The position numbers were made by a program, and so were the translations under genes. A stretch of 64,000 nucleotides of DNA from Methylotuvimicrobium buryatense 5G (GTDB lineage Bacteria > Pseudomonadota > Gammaproteobacteria > Methylococcales > Methylomonadaceae), in assembly GCF_000341735.1 (NCBI RefSeq), contig NZ_KB455575.1, positions 4,173,145-4,237,144 on the forward strand. Reading direction: 5' to 3'. The notes beneath the pieces are model-generated. The model was given only the letters and a program-made list of their open reading frames with translations. It was not told the DNA's origin and ran no database searches. Below, one piece after another: positions 1 through 13,362 of this stretch (the first letter of the stretch is position 1; each line of letters starts with the position of its first letter).

Positions 1-203
1 TTGCCTTCAAAATGCTCAAATAAGGTAAATGCATCGGCCGTGGCTCCGGCGAAACCCGCAATAACTTTATCGTGATATAAGCGTCGAACTTTGCGTGCGT
101 TGCCTTTCATCACAGTGTTGCCAAGCGTGACCTGGCCGTCACCGCCAATGACAACTTTATCGCCGCGTCGGACGGAAAGAATGGTTGTTCCTCTGAAGTT
201 CAC
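1..203 (-). CDS. hslV: HslV peptidase subunit, N-terminal part (runs off window)
   Basis: This is the first 67 codons of the threonine peptidase of the HslUV (ClpQY) protease; the rest lies beyond position 1. Seen: [20 protein letters not shown] followed by [19 protein letters not shown], then the [11 protein letters not shown] block, all typical of HslV. The likely start is GTG at 203, giving VNFRGTT, so the catalytic threonine (residue 6) would sit behind a five-residue leader, unlike the bare Met-Thr start of the E. coli protein. The ribosome site is weak. Transcription probably starts at the heat-shock-like promoter at 304-330. hslU would be expected further left. Identity is secure; the exact start is less so. 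Confidence 0.93.
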   Translation of the reverse strand, partial: MNFRGTTILSVRRGDKVVIGGDGQVTLGNTVMKGNARKVRRLYHDKVIAGFAGATADAFTLFEHFEG

Positions 204-303
204 TTCTAATTTCCAGTCTATAGTTATTAAAGTATGGCAATTCTACCTGTCTTATTCCATATAAGGAAAAGAATCTGAATCGTTGTCATGGATATAATAC
301 AAA

Positions 304-330
304 ATATGGGTTGCACTCTTGAAATTTCAA
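304..330 (-). promoter_or_regulatory. Sigma-32 (heat-shock) type promoter for hslV
   Basis: On the minus strand TTGAAA (330-325) is followed after 14 nt by CCCATAT (310-304). This matches the RpoH consensus CTTGAAA-N13-15-CCCATNT. It lies about 100 nt upstream of the hslV start. hslVU is a known RpoH regulon member, so motif and context agree; this is an inference from sequence. Confidence 0.6.
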
Positions 331-682
331 TAGGCGTAAAGCGAAAGTATAAGTTAATTAGATTCCTGCGGGTTTGATTTGAGAGCTAAAATTTGGATAT
401 TCATATAATAAAGTATAAATGGATTGTGTCTGTTTGGTTTTGCTCGACGCTTGGGATGATGTTGTATGCTTCTTGTCAGGATTTGGTGCGTTTTTTATTA
501 AGAGCAAAAAGCAGGCTGGGTGCAGTGGTTGTGGTTTGTCTCTATTGTTGGTTTTTGCTAATCAATTCCCGCGCGTATACGCAGAGTGTGTTAGGTGGAG
601 TTTGCTTCGGAAAACTTTCAGAGGTCATCAGGTTGATTTAAAGGGAAAAATTAGTCATCGGAGAAAAAAGATCAAAACAAGC
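331..682. other. Intergenic stretch, no supported gene
   Basis: This fills most of the gap between hslV and tRNA-Phe. Two short overlapping reading frames occur (393-641 from TTG, 419-697 from ATG), but neither has a ribosome site or a recognisable product. I see no RNA gene or repeat here. Confidence 0.5.
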
Positions 683-711
683 TTGACTCAAAATTAAGAA
701 TCCTGTTTAAT
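683..711 (+). promoter_or_regulatory. Sigma-70 promoter of tRNA-Phe
   Basis: TTGACT (683-688), 17-nt spacer, TTTAAT (706-711), followed by a GC-rich ACGCGCTC discriminator of the kind found at stringently controlled stable-RNA promoters. The tRNA begins 20 nt after the -10 box. Confidence 0.6.
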
Positions 712-730
712 ACGCGCTCTTTCACGGTGC

Positions 731-806
<76 letters not shown>

Positions 807-814
807 ATGAAAGA

Positions 815-840
815 TTTATTTAACTAAACAGTTAAATAAA
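815..840 (+). terminator. AT-only perfect palindrome between tRNA-Phe and rrn promoter
   Basis: TTTATTTAACT (815-825) is a perfect inverted repeat of 830-840 with a four-base loop, followed by an A-rich tract up to the -35 box at 851. It could end the tRNA-Phe transcript or act as an UP element for the rRNA promoter. The stem lacks GC pairs, so termination would be weak. Confidence 0.4.
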
Positions 841-850
841 AAAATAAAGT

Positions 851-878
851 TTGACATTGAGTTTTGCCTCTGTATAAT
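851..878 (+). promoter_or_regulatory. rRNA operon promoter
   Basis: A consensus TTGACA (851-856), a 16-nt spacer and a consensus TATAAT (873-878) stand just before a GC-rich discriminator (GGCGGGCTC). The AT-rich tract 808-850 upstream is a plausible UP element. The boxA motif 30 nt downstream supports its role. Confidence 0.85.
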
Positions 879-909
879 AGGCGGGCTCAACGGGAGAGAA
901 AGTCTTCCA

Positions 910-920
910 GCTCTTTAACA
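910..920 (+). promoter_or_regulatory. boxA antitermination element, rrn leader
   Basis: GCTCTTTAACA matches the boxA core used for NusB/S10-dependent antitermination of rRNA transcription. The same core recurs in the 16S-23S spacer at 2977-2987. Confidence 0.75.
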
Positions 921-924
921 AGCA

Positions 925-950
925 GATCAAAATAATTTGTGTGGGTGCTT
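925..950 (+). ncRNA. Pre-16S processing stem, 5' strand
   Basis: This stretch is nearly perfectly complementary to 2634-2660 downstream of 16S. Pairing would loop out the whole 16S region as a classical RNase III substrate. The complementarity is seen directly; the processing role is inferred from other bacteria. Confidence 0.8.
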
Positions 951-951
951 G

Positions 952-978
952 TGGCGGGTAGCTTAGCGGTTAAAGCTA
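952..978 (+). ncRNA. tRNA 5'-half-like segment in the rrn leader
   Basis: The order is a seven-base acceptor-like stretch TGGCGGG, TA, then a D-arm-like hairpin GCTT-AGCGGTTA-AAGC. No anticodon or T arm follows, so this is not a functional tRNA. It may be a tRNA remnant or a mimic folded in the leader. Confidence 0.4.
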
Positions 979-1075
979 TTCGACGCAAGAACAACACGTT
1001 AATTCAAGTAGATTACGTTTAATTCTTAGTCGAGCCAAGATTGGTGACTGATCTTATTTAGTCACAAACCATATT

Positions 1076-2610
<1,535 letters not shown>

Positions 2611-2633
2611 CAAAGACAGCAAGCGTTCGTCAT

Positions 2634-2660
2634 AAGTACCCACAACAAATTATTTTGATC
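2634..2660 (+). ncRNA. Pre-16S processing stem, 3' strand
   Basis: Complement of 925-950; together they form the long stem bracketing 16S. It lies 17 nt upstream of tRNA-Ile. Confidence 0.8.
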
Positions 2661-2677
2661 GAAGACGTCACGAGCCT

Positions 2678-2754
<77 letters not shown>

Positions 2755-2825
2755 ACGCGGCGCAAGCCTGGAAGCGGAAGGACCACCCGTCAAGCTAGCA
2801 CTGCCTGGTTTGCACGACCCCCCAA

Positions 2826-2901
2826 GGGGCCATAGCTCAGCTGGGAGAGCGCCTGCCTTGCACGCAGGAGGTCGGGAGTTCGATCCTCCCTGGCTCCACC
2901 A
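2826..2901 (+). tRNA. tRNA-Ala (TGC)
   Basis: 76 nt with CCA encoded. GGGGCCA pairs with TGGCTCC and the anticodon loop CTTGCAC gives TGC. The last A of the CCA is also the first base of a large spacer hairpin (2901-2949). Confidence 0.97.
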
Positions 2902-2949
2902 ATGCTATACAGTTTTAACGGCGAACACCCGAAAAGACTGTATAGCATT
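2901..2949 (+). other. Hairpin directly abutting tRNA-Ala
   Basis: AATGCTATACAGT (2901-2913) is a perfect 13-bp inverted repeat of 2937-2949, with extra T-A pairs inside. The stem starts on the CCA end of tRNA-Ala, so it may position 3' processing of that tRNA or separate it from the 23S precursor. Confidence 0.6.
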
Positions 2950-2976
2950 GGTGACGAAACAACAACGTCAGTAATA

Positions 2977-2987
2977 GCTCTTTAACA
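2977..2987 (+). promoter_or_regulatory. boxA element in 16S-23S spacer
   Basis: The same GCTCTTTAACA core as in the leader, placed upstream of 23S as in other rRNA operons. Confidence 0.7.
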
Positions 2988-2988
2988 A

Positions 2989-3005
2989 TTTGGAAATCTG
3001 TACAC
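2989..3005 (+). ncRNA. Pre-23S processing stem, 5' strand
   Basis: TTTGGAAATCTGTACAC is the exact complement of 6188-6204 beyond 23S, giving the RNase III type stem around 23S. Confidence 0.8.
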
Positions 3006-3217
3006 TGTAAATTCAGCGTTTAAAGCAATTTAAACTAAGAAGATACAAATAACAAGTTCATGTACACAGACGGAGAAGTCGAGTTTAGAAGCGCCCGTGT
3101 CGAAAGGCAAGGGGAGCGATTAAAATAGGCGGAACCGAACGTGAACTGAATGAGTTCTCAAGCAGAAAGCGAAAATGTCAGCTGATCCGTATAACGTCAG
3201 ACTTATTGGGGTTATAT

Positions 3218-6113
<2,896 letters not shown>

Positions 6114-6187
6114 ATAACACCCAATCGGTTTGAAAACCAGAGTGTTATACAACGGCCGACAATCGCTAAAGCGAGAGAGCGAAAAAC

Positions 6188-6204
6188 GTGTACAGATTTC
6201 CAAA
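6188..6204 (+). ncRNA. Pre-23S processing stem, 3' strand
   Basis: Complement of 2989-3005. The remaining 23S-5S spacer up to 6402 is purine-rich with no tRNA. Confidence 0.8.
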
Positions 6205-6402
6205 AAAACAGGTGAAAAGAGCAAGGTTCAAGGTAAAAGGCGCAAGGCGAAAGGCTAAGCGGCAGAGACCGAAAACCCTGATAAAACCGAAAACACCTGT
6301 TAGTAAAGAGTTTTGAGTAGGCGCAAAGCACAAAGCCGAGTAAGCATTAAAGAAGATAACCTTTAAGCTAACGGCTTAGCGTTGAACCTGCTGTAACCAG
6401 TT

Positions 6403-6522
6403 TGCCTGGTGACCATAGCGAGCGTGTCCCACCCGATCCCATCCCGAACTCGGCAGTGAAACCGCTTAGCGCCGATGATAGTGTGGCAGTTTGCCATGTG
6501 AAAGTAGGGAATTGCCAGGCTC
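6403..6522 (+). rRNA. rrf: 5S ribosomal RNA
   Basis: About 120 nt, with the terminal stem TGCCTGG/CCAGGC, the CCGAACTCGGCAGTGAAACC core and AGCGCCGATGATAGTGTGG as in gammaproteobacterial 5S. It is the last gene of the operon and is followed by a terminator. Confidence 0.96.
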
Positions 6523-6530
6523 TTATCCTA

Positions 6531-6566
6531 AAGCCCGTGTTGATCACTCAACACGGGCTTTTTTTT
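6531..6566 (+). terminator. Rho-independent terminator of the rRNA operon
   Basis: AAGCCCGTGTTGA and TCAACACGGGCTT form a perfect 13-bp stem around a four-base loop, followed by a run of T. A very strong intrinsic terminator. Confidence 0.95.
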
Positions 6567-6644
6567 GCCTTAAGGTTTGTCATAGAATGGCATCGCCAAT
6601 AAAGCACAATCATTGCCGTTTGATGTCATTTGATTTGCGAAGGA

Positions 6645-6780
6645 GTTCTTGATAAATATCGTTTTGAAACCATGCGCTTTGTCGACGGTGCGCTCACTCG
6701 CCCGACAGGACGCCATGGATACGTTCATGTAGGCTCGACGGCGGCACTCCCTGTTGCCGACATCCTCGCTAGCCACACCC
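6645..6780. repeat. Degenerate family B-like repeat
   Basis: Contains TTGATAAATATCGTTTTGAA, then CGACAGGACGCCATGGATAC, GTAGGCTCGACGGCGGC and GCCGACATCCTCGCTAGCC, matching modules of the B repeats at 38.5 kb and 50 kb. A reading frame crossing it (6630-6962) has no coding support. Confidence 0.5.
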
Positions 6781-6811
6781 TATACCTTCATAAAGCTAAC
6801 CATTTTTTGAG

Positions 6812-6973
6812 TATACCTAACGCACTTCAAATTTCGGTATTAGCGTATGGAGGCGCCTGGGGGTTCGGCAAAGGCTTTGGCAGCATGGATGCTGTCATAG
6901 AGCCTACATGGGCGTATTCACGGCGTCCTTTGACGGGCACCCCGGCGCCGAAATTTGACTAGTAAAGGGTATA
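6812..6973 (-). repeat. Family A palindromic repeat, copy 1
   Basis: A 162-bp element with TATACC/GGTATA ends. Inside are the family markers: TTCAAATTTCGG near one end, GGCAAAGGCTTTGGCAGCATG, GAGCCTACATGG, CACGGCGTCCTTTGACGGG and CACCCCGGCGCCGAAATTTG. Orientation is opposite to copies 2, 4, 6, 7 and 8. Confidence 0.8.
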
Positions 6974-7137
6974 TAAAGAAAAGGGTGTGGACATCGGTGT
7001 CTTTGTAAACGAAAATGACGATGAAGAAGAATTAAGCGCTCTTTGAGGCGATAAATGTCCAAAAAATGACTTCTCACTTTTTTAAAAGTGAGGCAAAAAA
7101 TCAGCATCTATTTTTAAAGGACCTATAAGGAAGAACT

Positions 7138-8346
7138 ATGCAACCATCGGCAACAAAAGTTTGCGTAATTGGACTTGGCTACATCGGATTGCCTACCGCG
7201 TCGTTATTAGGAACCAAGGGCTTTGATGTCTTTGGCGTCGATACTTCCGAGCATGTTGTCAATACCATTAACCAAGGTAAGATTCATATCGTCGAGCCCG
7301 ATCTCGATATTTTGGTCAAATCGGCCGTACAATCGGGAAATCTGAAAGCCGGCTTGCATCCGCAAGAAGCCGATGTCTTTATTCTGGCGGTGCCGACACC
7401 TTTTAAAGACGACCACATACCCGACCTGTCCTATGTTGAAGCCGCTACGCGAGTTATCGCGCCTTTTGTAAAGCCTGGGAACATTGTTATTTTGGAATCG
7501 ACCAGCCCGGTCGGTACTACCGACGATATCGTCGCAAAGATATTAAGCGAAGAAGGTCATGACGTCGGAAGAGACGTTTATGTCGCGCATTGTCCGGAGC
7601 GCGTGTTGCCGGGACGAATCTTGACTGAATTAGTGGAAAATGACCGCATCGTTGGCGGTATTAATGAAATATCGACTGAAAAAGTTATCGAATTTTATCA
7701 AGCTTTTGTGCGCGGAGAGATTTTGGCAACAGATGCCAAAACCGCCGAGCTCAGCAAGCTGAGCGAAAATTCATTCAGGGATGTCAATATCGCTTTTGCT
7801 AACGAGTTGTCGCTGATTTGCGATCAGGAAAATATCAACGTTTGGGAATTGATCAAATTAGCGAATCGCCATCCTCGAGTAAATATATTGCAACCGGGGC
7901 CTGGCGTCGGCGGGCATTGTATTGCCGTGGACCCTTGGTTTATTGTGGCGAGGTCACCGGATCAAGCCAGGCTCATTAGGACCGCTCGCGAAGTAAACGA
8001 TGCCAAACCGCATTGGGTCATCGACAAAGTCAAAGTCAGTGCCGATAAATTTAAAAATCCTGTTATCGGCTGTTTGGGTTTGGCTTTTAAAGCTGATGTC
8101 GACGATTTGCGGGAGTCGCCGGCTTTGGATATCGTTAAGGAAATACGAAAGCAAGGCATTGGCGAGGTATTGGTTGCCGAACCCAACTTAACGGAACACA
8201 AAGAATTTGCGCTGTTGCCTTATCAAGAAGTCATCAAGCGGTCCGATATCGTGCTGCTGTTGGTCGATCATAAGCCGTTTAAAGCGTTGAAGGCGGCCGA
8301 TCTCAAGGAGAAAATTTTGATCGATACGCGCGGCGTGATTCAATAG
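7138..8346 (+). CDS. wecC: UDP-N-acetyl-D-mannosamine dehydrogenase (WecC type)
   Basis: A 402-aa nucleotide-sugar dehydrogenase that oxidises a UDP-hexosamine (most likely UDP-ManNAc) to the uronate with NAD, feeding surface polysaccharide synthesis in the cytosol. Seen: a Rossmann motif GLGYIG (12-17), the STSPVGTT segment, the central SENSFRDVNIAFANE helix and GPGVGGHCIAVDPW with catalytic Cys261. The C-terminal UDP-binding part has GLAFKADVDDLRESPA. The HCIAVDPWF signature favours the UDP-ManNAc rather than the UDP-glucose branch, an inference. AAGGAAG lies just before ATG. No wecB epimerase is adjacent; the gene stands alone between a repeat and convergent greB. Confidence 0.88.
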   Translation: MQPSATKVCVIGLGYIGLPTASLLGTKGFDVFGVDTSEHVVNTINQGKIHIVEPDLDILVKSAVQSGNLKAGLHPQEADVFILAVPTPFKDDHIPDLSYVEAATRVIAPFVKPGNIVILESTSPVGTTDDIVAKILSEEGHDVGRDVYVAHCPERVLPGRILTELVENDRIVGGINEISTEKVIEFYQAFVRGEILATDAKTAELSKLSENSFRDVNIAFANELSLICDQENINVWELIKLANRHPRVNILQPGPGVGGHCIAVDPWFIVARSPDQARLIRTAREVNDAKPHWVIDKVKVSADKFKNPVIGCLGLAFKADVDDLRESPALDIVKEIRKQGIGEVLVAEPNLTEHKEFALLPYQEVIKRSDIVLLLVDHKPFKALKAADLKEKILIDTRGVIQ

Positions 8347-8359
8347 TTTGCGGATGCCC

Positions 8360-8395
8360 GATTCGGAAAACTAAAGCGATGCGGTTTTCCGAATC
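8360..8395. terminator. Perfect hairpin between convergent wecC and greB
   Basis: GATTCGGAAAAC (8360-8371) is a 12-bp inverted repeat of 8384-8395 with a 12-nt loop. It touches the greB stop codon. No strong T run follows, so bidirectional termination is plausible but not certain. Confidence 0.45.
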
Positions 8396-8891
8396 ATGCC
8401 TCATAGGCAATATCCAGCACCGTATACTGTACGGCTTGATTGGCAATGTTAATGACGACCACATCGTCAAATGTCTTCTTCAATAAGACCTTGGCTAGTG
8501 GCGAATCCAAGCTGATATGCTGTTTAGCCGGATCGAGCTCGTCTGCGCCTACGATTCGGTATTTGACTTCCTTTCCTTCGGCGTTTTCCAGCGTTACCCA
8601 GGCACCGAAATAGATGCGATCTTGATCGTTCGGTGTTTGATCGACCACTTTCAGAATCGGCAAGCGTTTTTGCAAGTAATGAATACGCCTGTCGATATCG
8701 CGTAATTCTTTTTTTCGATAGATGTATTCGGCGTTTTCCGATCGATCGCCTTCCGCGGCTGCGGCGGCGAGCGCTTCAGTCACATCCTTACGTCTTTCCC
8801 ATAGCTGCCTGAGTTCTTGTTCCAAGGCTTGGTAGCCGTGGTGGGTGATGTAGGGCGATGATTTAGGTTGAGGGGGTCTCCAGCGGCTCAT
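8394..8891 (-). CDS. greB: Transcript cleavage factor GreB
   Basis: A 165-aa protein that enters the RNA polymerase secondary channel and stimulates cleavage of backtracked RNA. Seen: an N-terminal coiled coil (about 20-75) with the acidic tip GDRSENAEY carrying the Asp and Glu needed at the active site. The [19 protein letters not shown] helix and [20 protein letters not shown] block are GreB rather than GreA features. I chose ATG at 8891 (MSRWRPP); an upstream TTG at 8945 would add 18 hydrophobic residues not seen in the family. The gene converges on wecC and diverges from slyD. Confidence 0.92.
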   Translation of the reverse strand: MSRWRPPQPKSSPYITHHGYQALEQELRQLWERRKDVTEALAAAAAEGDRSENAEYIYRKKELRDIDRRIHYLQKRLPILKVVDQTPNDQDRIYFGAWVTLENAEGKEVKYRIVGADELDPAKQHISLDSPLAKVLLKKTFDDVVVINIANQAVQYTVLDIAYEA

Positions 8892-8990
8892 GATTAGTAA
8901 GGTAATGAAATTAATTTTGAATATTTTCAGACAAATTGGCGTCAATTTTATATCATAAACAGCCCTTCATTAATTAAAAAAGGTTTATTT

Positions 8991-9473
8991 ATGCAAGTTG
9001 CTGACAATATGGCGGTTTCGATCCACTACACATTAACCAACTCGGCGGGTGAGCAACTCGATAGCTCGATAGGCAGTGATGCGTTGGTTTATCTTCATGG
9101 CAGCGGCAATATCATTCCCGGTTTGGAAAAAGCTCTACAGGGTAAATCGGTTGGGGATAAATTCCAAGTTTCTATCGCTCCCGAAGAGGGATATGGCGAA
9201 TATTTTCAAGAAATGGTTCAGGTTATCCCTCGCAAGATGTTCGAAGGTGTTGATAACGTGGAAGTCGGTATGCAGTTTCATGCCGATGTCAGTTCAGGTC
9301 CCGGTATTGTTACCGTTATTAAAGTCGAAGGCGAGGAAGTGACGATAGACGGCAATCATCCTCTAGCCGGAGAGTCGCTGAATTTCGATGTTGAAGTCAC
9401 CGATGTTAGAGCGGCGACCGAGGATGAGTTGGCGCACGGCCATATTCATGGTGTTGGCGGCGTAGATCACTAA
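8991..9473 (+). CDS. slyD: FKBP-type peptidyl-prolyl isomerase, SlyD family
   Basis: A 160-aa cytosolic prolyl isomerase and chaperone. Seen: the FKBP half-domain (1-70) with LDSS, LVYLHGSGNIIPGLEKAL and APEEGYG. The insert-in-flap chaperone domain (about 70-120) follows, then return to the FKBP fold ending HPLAGESLNFDVEVTDVRAA, the signature of the SlyD group. The C-terminal tail is short and only modestly histidine-rich (GHIHGVGGVDH), unlike the long metal-binding tail of E. coli SlyD. AAAAAGG precedes ATG at about 10 nt. Monocistronic, divergent from greB. Confidence 0.92.
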   Translation: MQVADNMAVSIHYTLTNSAGEQLDSSIGSDALVYLHGSGNIIPGLEKALQGKSVGDKFQVSIAPEEGYGEYFQEMVQVIPRKMFEGVDNVEVGMQFHADVSSGPGIVTVIKVEGEEVTIDGNHPLAGESLNFDVEVTDVRAATEDELAHGHIHGVGGVDH

Positions 9474-9554
9474 TCCGGGCTTATTCAATATTTTTACGAG
9501 GACCGAATGCGTTGCTAGAGTCCGAGCAACACAAACGATCCCTCTTTCATCATT

Positions 9555-10496
9555 ATGAAGACGCTCAAATCGGCTACGCATTACAAAGTCATTTGCTCTT
9601 TTTTTGCGCTCGCGCTTCTAATTGCGGGTCCGGTTTGCTCTGAGACCTCGCTATGGCGGGTTAGTAAAGGTGATACTGAATTGTTTATCGGCGGTACTAT
9701 TCACTTGCTGAGTGCGTCGGATTATCCGCTACCCGAAGCGTTTGAGCGGGTTTATCGAAAAGCCGACAAATTAGTGTTGGAAGTCGATTTAACCGACCTA
9801 TCCGGGCAGGAAGTGCAAATAACTATGATGCGGCGTTTACAGTATGTCGACGGTACGACGTTGCGTGATGAGCTTAACGCCGAGACTTATGCCGAATTGG
9901 AGCGTTTTTGTCGGCATGCGGGTATAGCGATTGAGTCGTTACAGAACTTGAAGCCGCCTTTGGCCGCGATTAGCTTGATGATGTTTGAGTTACATCGTTT
10001 AGGTTTAGCCGAAGCCGGCGTCGATCATTTTTTCAGCGCGAAAGCCCAATCCGATAATAAACCCGTCGGTGCGCTAGAGTCGTTAGAGATGCAAATATCA
10101 GTACTGGAGCAGATGGGACGGGGGCAAGAGAACGAACTCATTTTGTCCACGTTAAGAGATATTCAAGAGCTCCCTGCGTTACTGAGTAGGCTCAAGTCTG
10201 CATGGCGTTCAGGCGATCTCGATACATTGGATGAATTAGGAATCGCGCCGATGCGCAGCGATTACCCTAGCCTATATCGGGAACTGCTGGTCAATCGCAA
10301 CAATGCTTGGGTACCTAAGATTGAGACGATGTTAAGTACGCCCGAGCGAGAGTTGATTTTAGTAGGCGTTTTGCATTTGGCCGGGGAAGAGGGTGTTTTG
10401 CGGCAATTATGCGAACGGGGTTATGTTGTCGAGCCTTACCGGCCCTTTCCTATTAACCTAGAAAAAGCATTTTGCCATGAAAATAATGAAGAATAA
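9555..10496 (+). CDS. TraB/GumN family protein, exported
   Basis: A 313-aa protein of the TraB/PrgY/GumN family, whose biochemical role is unsettled, though a metalloprotease-like activity has been proposed for relatives. Seen: an N-terminal signal peptide (residues 1-29, CSFFALALLIAGPVCSE), the first family motif FIGGTIHLL (about 44-52) and the second, LVGVLHLAGEEGVL, near 272-285. Hence it is probably periplasmic. Residues 303-313 (EKAFCHENNEE) and the stop codon lie inside a family D repeat that also occurs at 22506, so the C-terminus was captured from repetitive DNA. No obvious ribosome site precedes the ATG. Confidence 0.8.
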   Translation: MKTLKSATHYKVICSFFALALLIAGPVCSETSLWRVSKGDTELFIGGTIHLLSASDYPLPEAFERVYRKADKLVLEVDLTDLSGQEVQITMMRRLQYVDGTTLRDELNAETYAELERFCRHAGIAIESLQNLKPPLAAISLMMFELHRLGLAEAGVDHFFSAKAQSDNKPVGALESLEMQISVLEQMGRGQENELILSTLRDIQELPALLSRLKSAWRSGDLDTLDELGIAPMRSDYPSLYRELLVNRNNAWVPKIETMLSTPERELILVGVLHLAGEEGVLRQLCERGYVVEPYRPFPINLEKAFCHENNEE

Positions 10497-10580
10497 GAGG
10501 TTAATTGAGTAACTTGTTATACGTTTGTATAAAACTTTCTCTCACCCAAAAGGTTAGCGAGAATGCTTAGGATTTCGTGA

Positions 10581-10716
10581 TATACCCGTCGTAGATCAAA
10601 ATTCGGCGCCGGGGTGTCCGCCAAAGGACGCCGTGAATACGTCCATGTAGGCTCTATGCCAGCTCCATGCTGGCAAAGCCTTTGTCGGACACCCCGGCGC
10701 CTCCTCGGGCACTGCC
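10581..10716 (+). repeat. Family A palindromic repeat, copy 2 (3' end replaced)
   Basis: Starts TATACCC and carries a perfect 16-bp stem: GGCGCCGGGGTGTCCG at 10605-10620 and its complement at 10686-10701. Two inner hairpins (GGACG/CGTCC and GCCAG/CTGGC) lie between. The usual GAAATTTGAAGTGCGAAAGG end is missing because another palindrome begins at GCACTGCC. Confidence 0.8.
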
Positions 10717-10849
10717 ATTAAGTTAAGCCATCACAGATTAAGTAATGCTTGTATCCAGGATCTACTTTGCCTCAAAGCTTGCCATCCATGGCACTGGATT
10801 CCGCCAGTCCATGGCGGAATGACGGGCTCCCTTAATTTAATGGCAGTGC
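10709..10849 (+). repeat. Palindrome-ended insert inside family A/B repeat
   Basis: An 18-bp inverted repeat with one mismatch (GCACTGCCATTAAGTTAA at 10709-10726 versus the complement of 10832-10849) bounds about 140 bp. Inside is a REP-like palindrome GGATTCCGCCAGTCC/TGGCGGAAT resembling the one at 62535-62557. Confidence 0.6.
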
Positions 10850-10972
10850 TTCCTAAAGTAGGGGGGTTATTTACGTCCTAATCCTTAGGTAATTTCTTGA
10901 AACCCTTCATGAACTTCATGGTTAAATTGCCGAATTTAGGTTAAACGATTTTTCGATCATAAGGGAGTAAGT

Positions 10973-12202
<1,230 letters not shown>

Positions 12203-13360
12203 CTATAGGGAATCAAGAAAATGCCGGAACAAATCCGGATTAAGTTTTTTTAGGTCCGCTCTTAAAGCGATCGAGGTCGACTCAAGCGGTTCGGCGCTTA
12301 ATTGCTTGGCTAGGCTGAATGCGAGAAAACCTTCCGTTTCGCCGTTTAAAATAAGGTCTTGTTTAGCGAGTGCCGGCTTGATCAATAGTATCCAGGCCGG
12401 GAAAATCTGCGTTGGCAACTCGGGGTCAAGTTCCTGAAATCGTTCCCAGTCGTCGGAAAGCAAATGATATCCGGTCTGTTTTAACAGTTGTTCGGCTGTT
12501 TCGGTATGCAGCAGGAATAACAAAAACCAATGCTCGAGACCGGCCAGTTCCCGGATCACTTTGAAGCTGGCCTCGGCATAGCGAAATAGCAAAATAGGTT
12601 GTTTAGAGTAGTCGGGTTCTTGTTCGATTGCTTTGGTAACGTCATGCCACAGAAATGCTTTCGTGCCTGTATAGCTGACATGTAGCTTAGGCTGCTCGGG
12701 ATCGAAGGGGCGGCCGGTTAGTTCGGTGGTCAAGTCTTGCCACAGCGGCGTCAGAAAACGTATAGCTTCTGTTCGTAATAACTTAACCGCTAACGGCATC
12801 AGTGTATTATCTAAGGTATCGAGTTTATTGGATAACGAAAAGCCGGGCGCCCGGAATTTTTTTTCCTGCTCGATCAGAAGCGCATAGTCTTCGTGCTTTG
12901 TGGGGTCAAAGGCGTATAAGGTGTCTAGCAGTTCCGGAATTTTGCGTTTGTTGCGGTTAGTGATAGCGTCGATTAACTCGTTTTCGGCATAAACCGGTGC
13001 ACTGTCGAAAAACAAATCCATCTGCATGCGGTCCTGCGCCGGTACGAAGTCTGTTTTGAAATTGATGTCGTTTTGCGGGTCGCGGCTGATGATGAGTTCG
13101 TTTTGCTCGGTTGAAAGATAGGTGCCGCGCGTTTCGCTCAAGCCCAGCGCTCGTGCATAATTCGTAGCAATGGCAAGTTGCTCGATGATACGTTCGCGCG
13201 GCGCCGTAAAACAACTGTCCAGGTTTTCGATAAGGCCGTCTCGCCAATCGATGTAGTTCGAATAGCTAAGATAGCCGGTCGCGAGCAGCCATGCGATCGG
13301 CGAAAATCGACCTTGTTCGATCAGCAATTGGTCGACATGGTGCCGGATACTGCTGCGCAT
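12203..13360 (-). CDS. Uncharacterised protein, 385 aa
   Basis: I do not recognise this family. The predicted product is soluble and mostly helical, without signal peptide or clear membrane segment. Near the N-terminus it has LLATGYLSYSNYIDWRDGLI, and later ETRGTYLS and ISRDPQNDINFKTDFVPAQ. The chosen start is ATG at 13360, two bases after the stop codon of the DUF1415 gene (TAA-AC-ATG), with GAGAG inside the preceding codons as ribosome site; a longer start at 13393 would overlap that gene. The tight spacing implies translational coupling and perhaps a shared role. Function unknown. Confidence 0.75.
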   Translation of the reverse strand: MRSSIRHHVDQLLIEQGRFSPIAWLLATGYLSYSNYIDWRDGLIENLDSCFTAPRERIIEQLAIATNYARALGLSETRGTYLSTEQNELIISRDPQNDINFKTDFVPAQDRMQMDLFFDSAPVYAENELIDAITNRNKRKIPELLDTLYAFDPTKHEDYALLIEQEKKFRAPGFSLSNKLDTLDNTLMPLAVKLLRTEAIRFLTPLWQDLTTELTGRPFDPEQPKLHVSYTGTKAFLWHDVTKAIEQEPDYSKQPILLFRYAEASFKVIRELAGLEHWFLLFLLHTETAEQLLKQTGYHLLSDDWERFQELDPELPTQIFPAWILLIKPALAKQDLILNGETEGFLAFSLAKQLSAEPLESTSIALRADLKKLNPDLFRHFLDSL

Positions 13361-13362
13361 GT

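Larger units (their letters stand above)
10461..10940 (+). repeat. Family D repeat interrupted by nested B, A and a small palindrome
   Basis: Both ends (10461-10566 and about 10890-10940) match the uninterrupted D copy at 22506-22666. Between them sits a family B element (10567-10889), containing a family A element that starts at 10581, itself ended by a palindromic insert at 10709-10849. The gap holds no gene. Confidence 0.75.

Noticed and set aside
393..697. Two small overlapping reading frames between hslV and tRNA-Phe
   Set aside because: No ribosome site, they compete for the same DNA in different frames, and the products resemble nothing known.
6630..6962. 110-codon frame upstream of wecC
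   Set aside because: It runs through B- and A-type repeats; the apparent peptide is the translation of palindromic repeat DNA.
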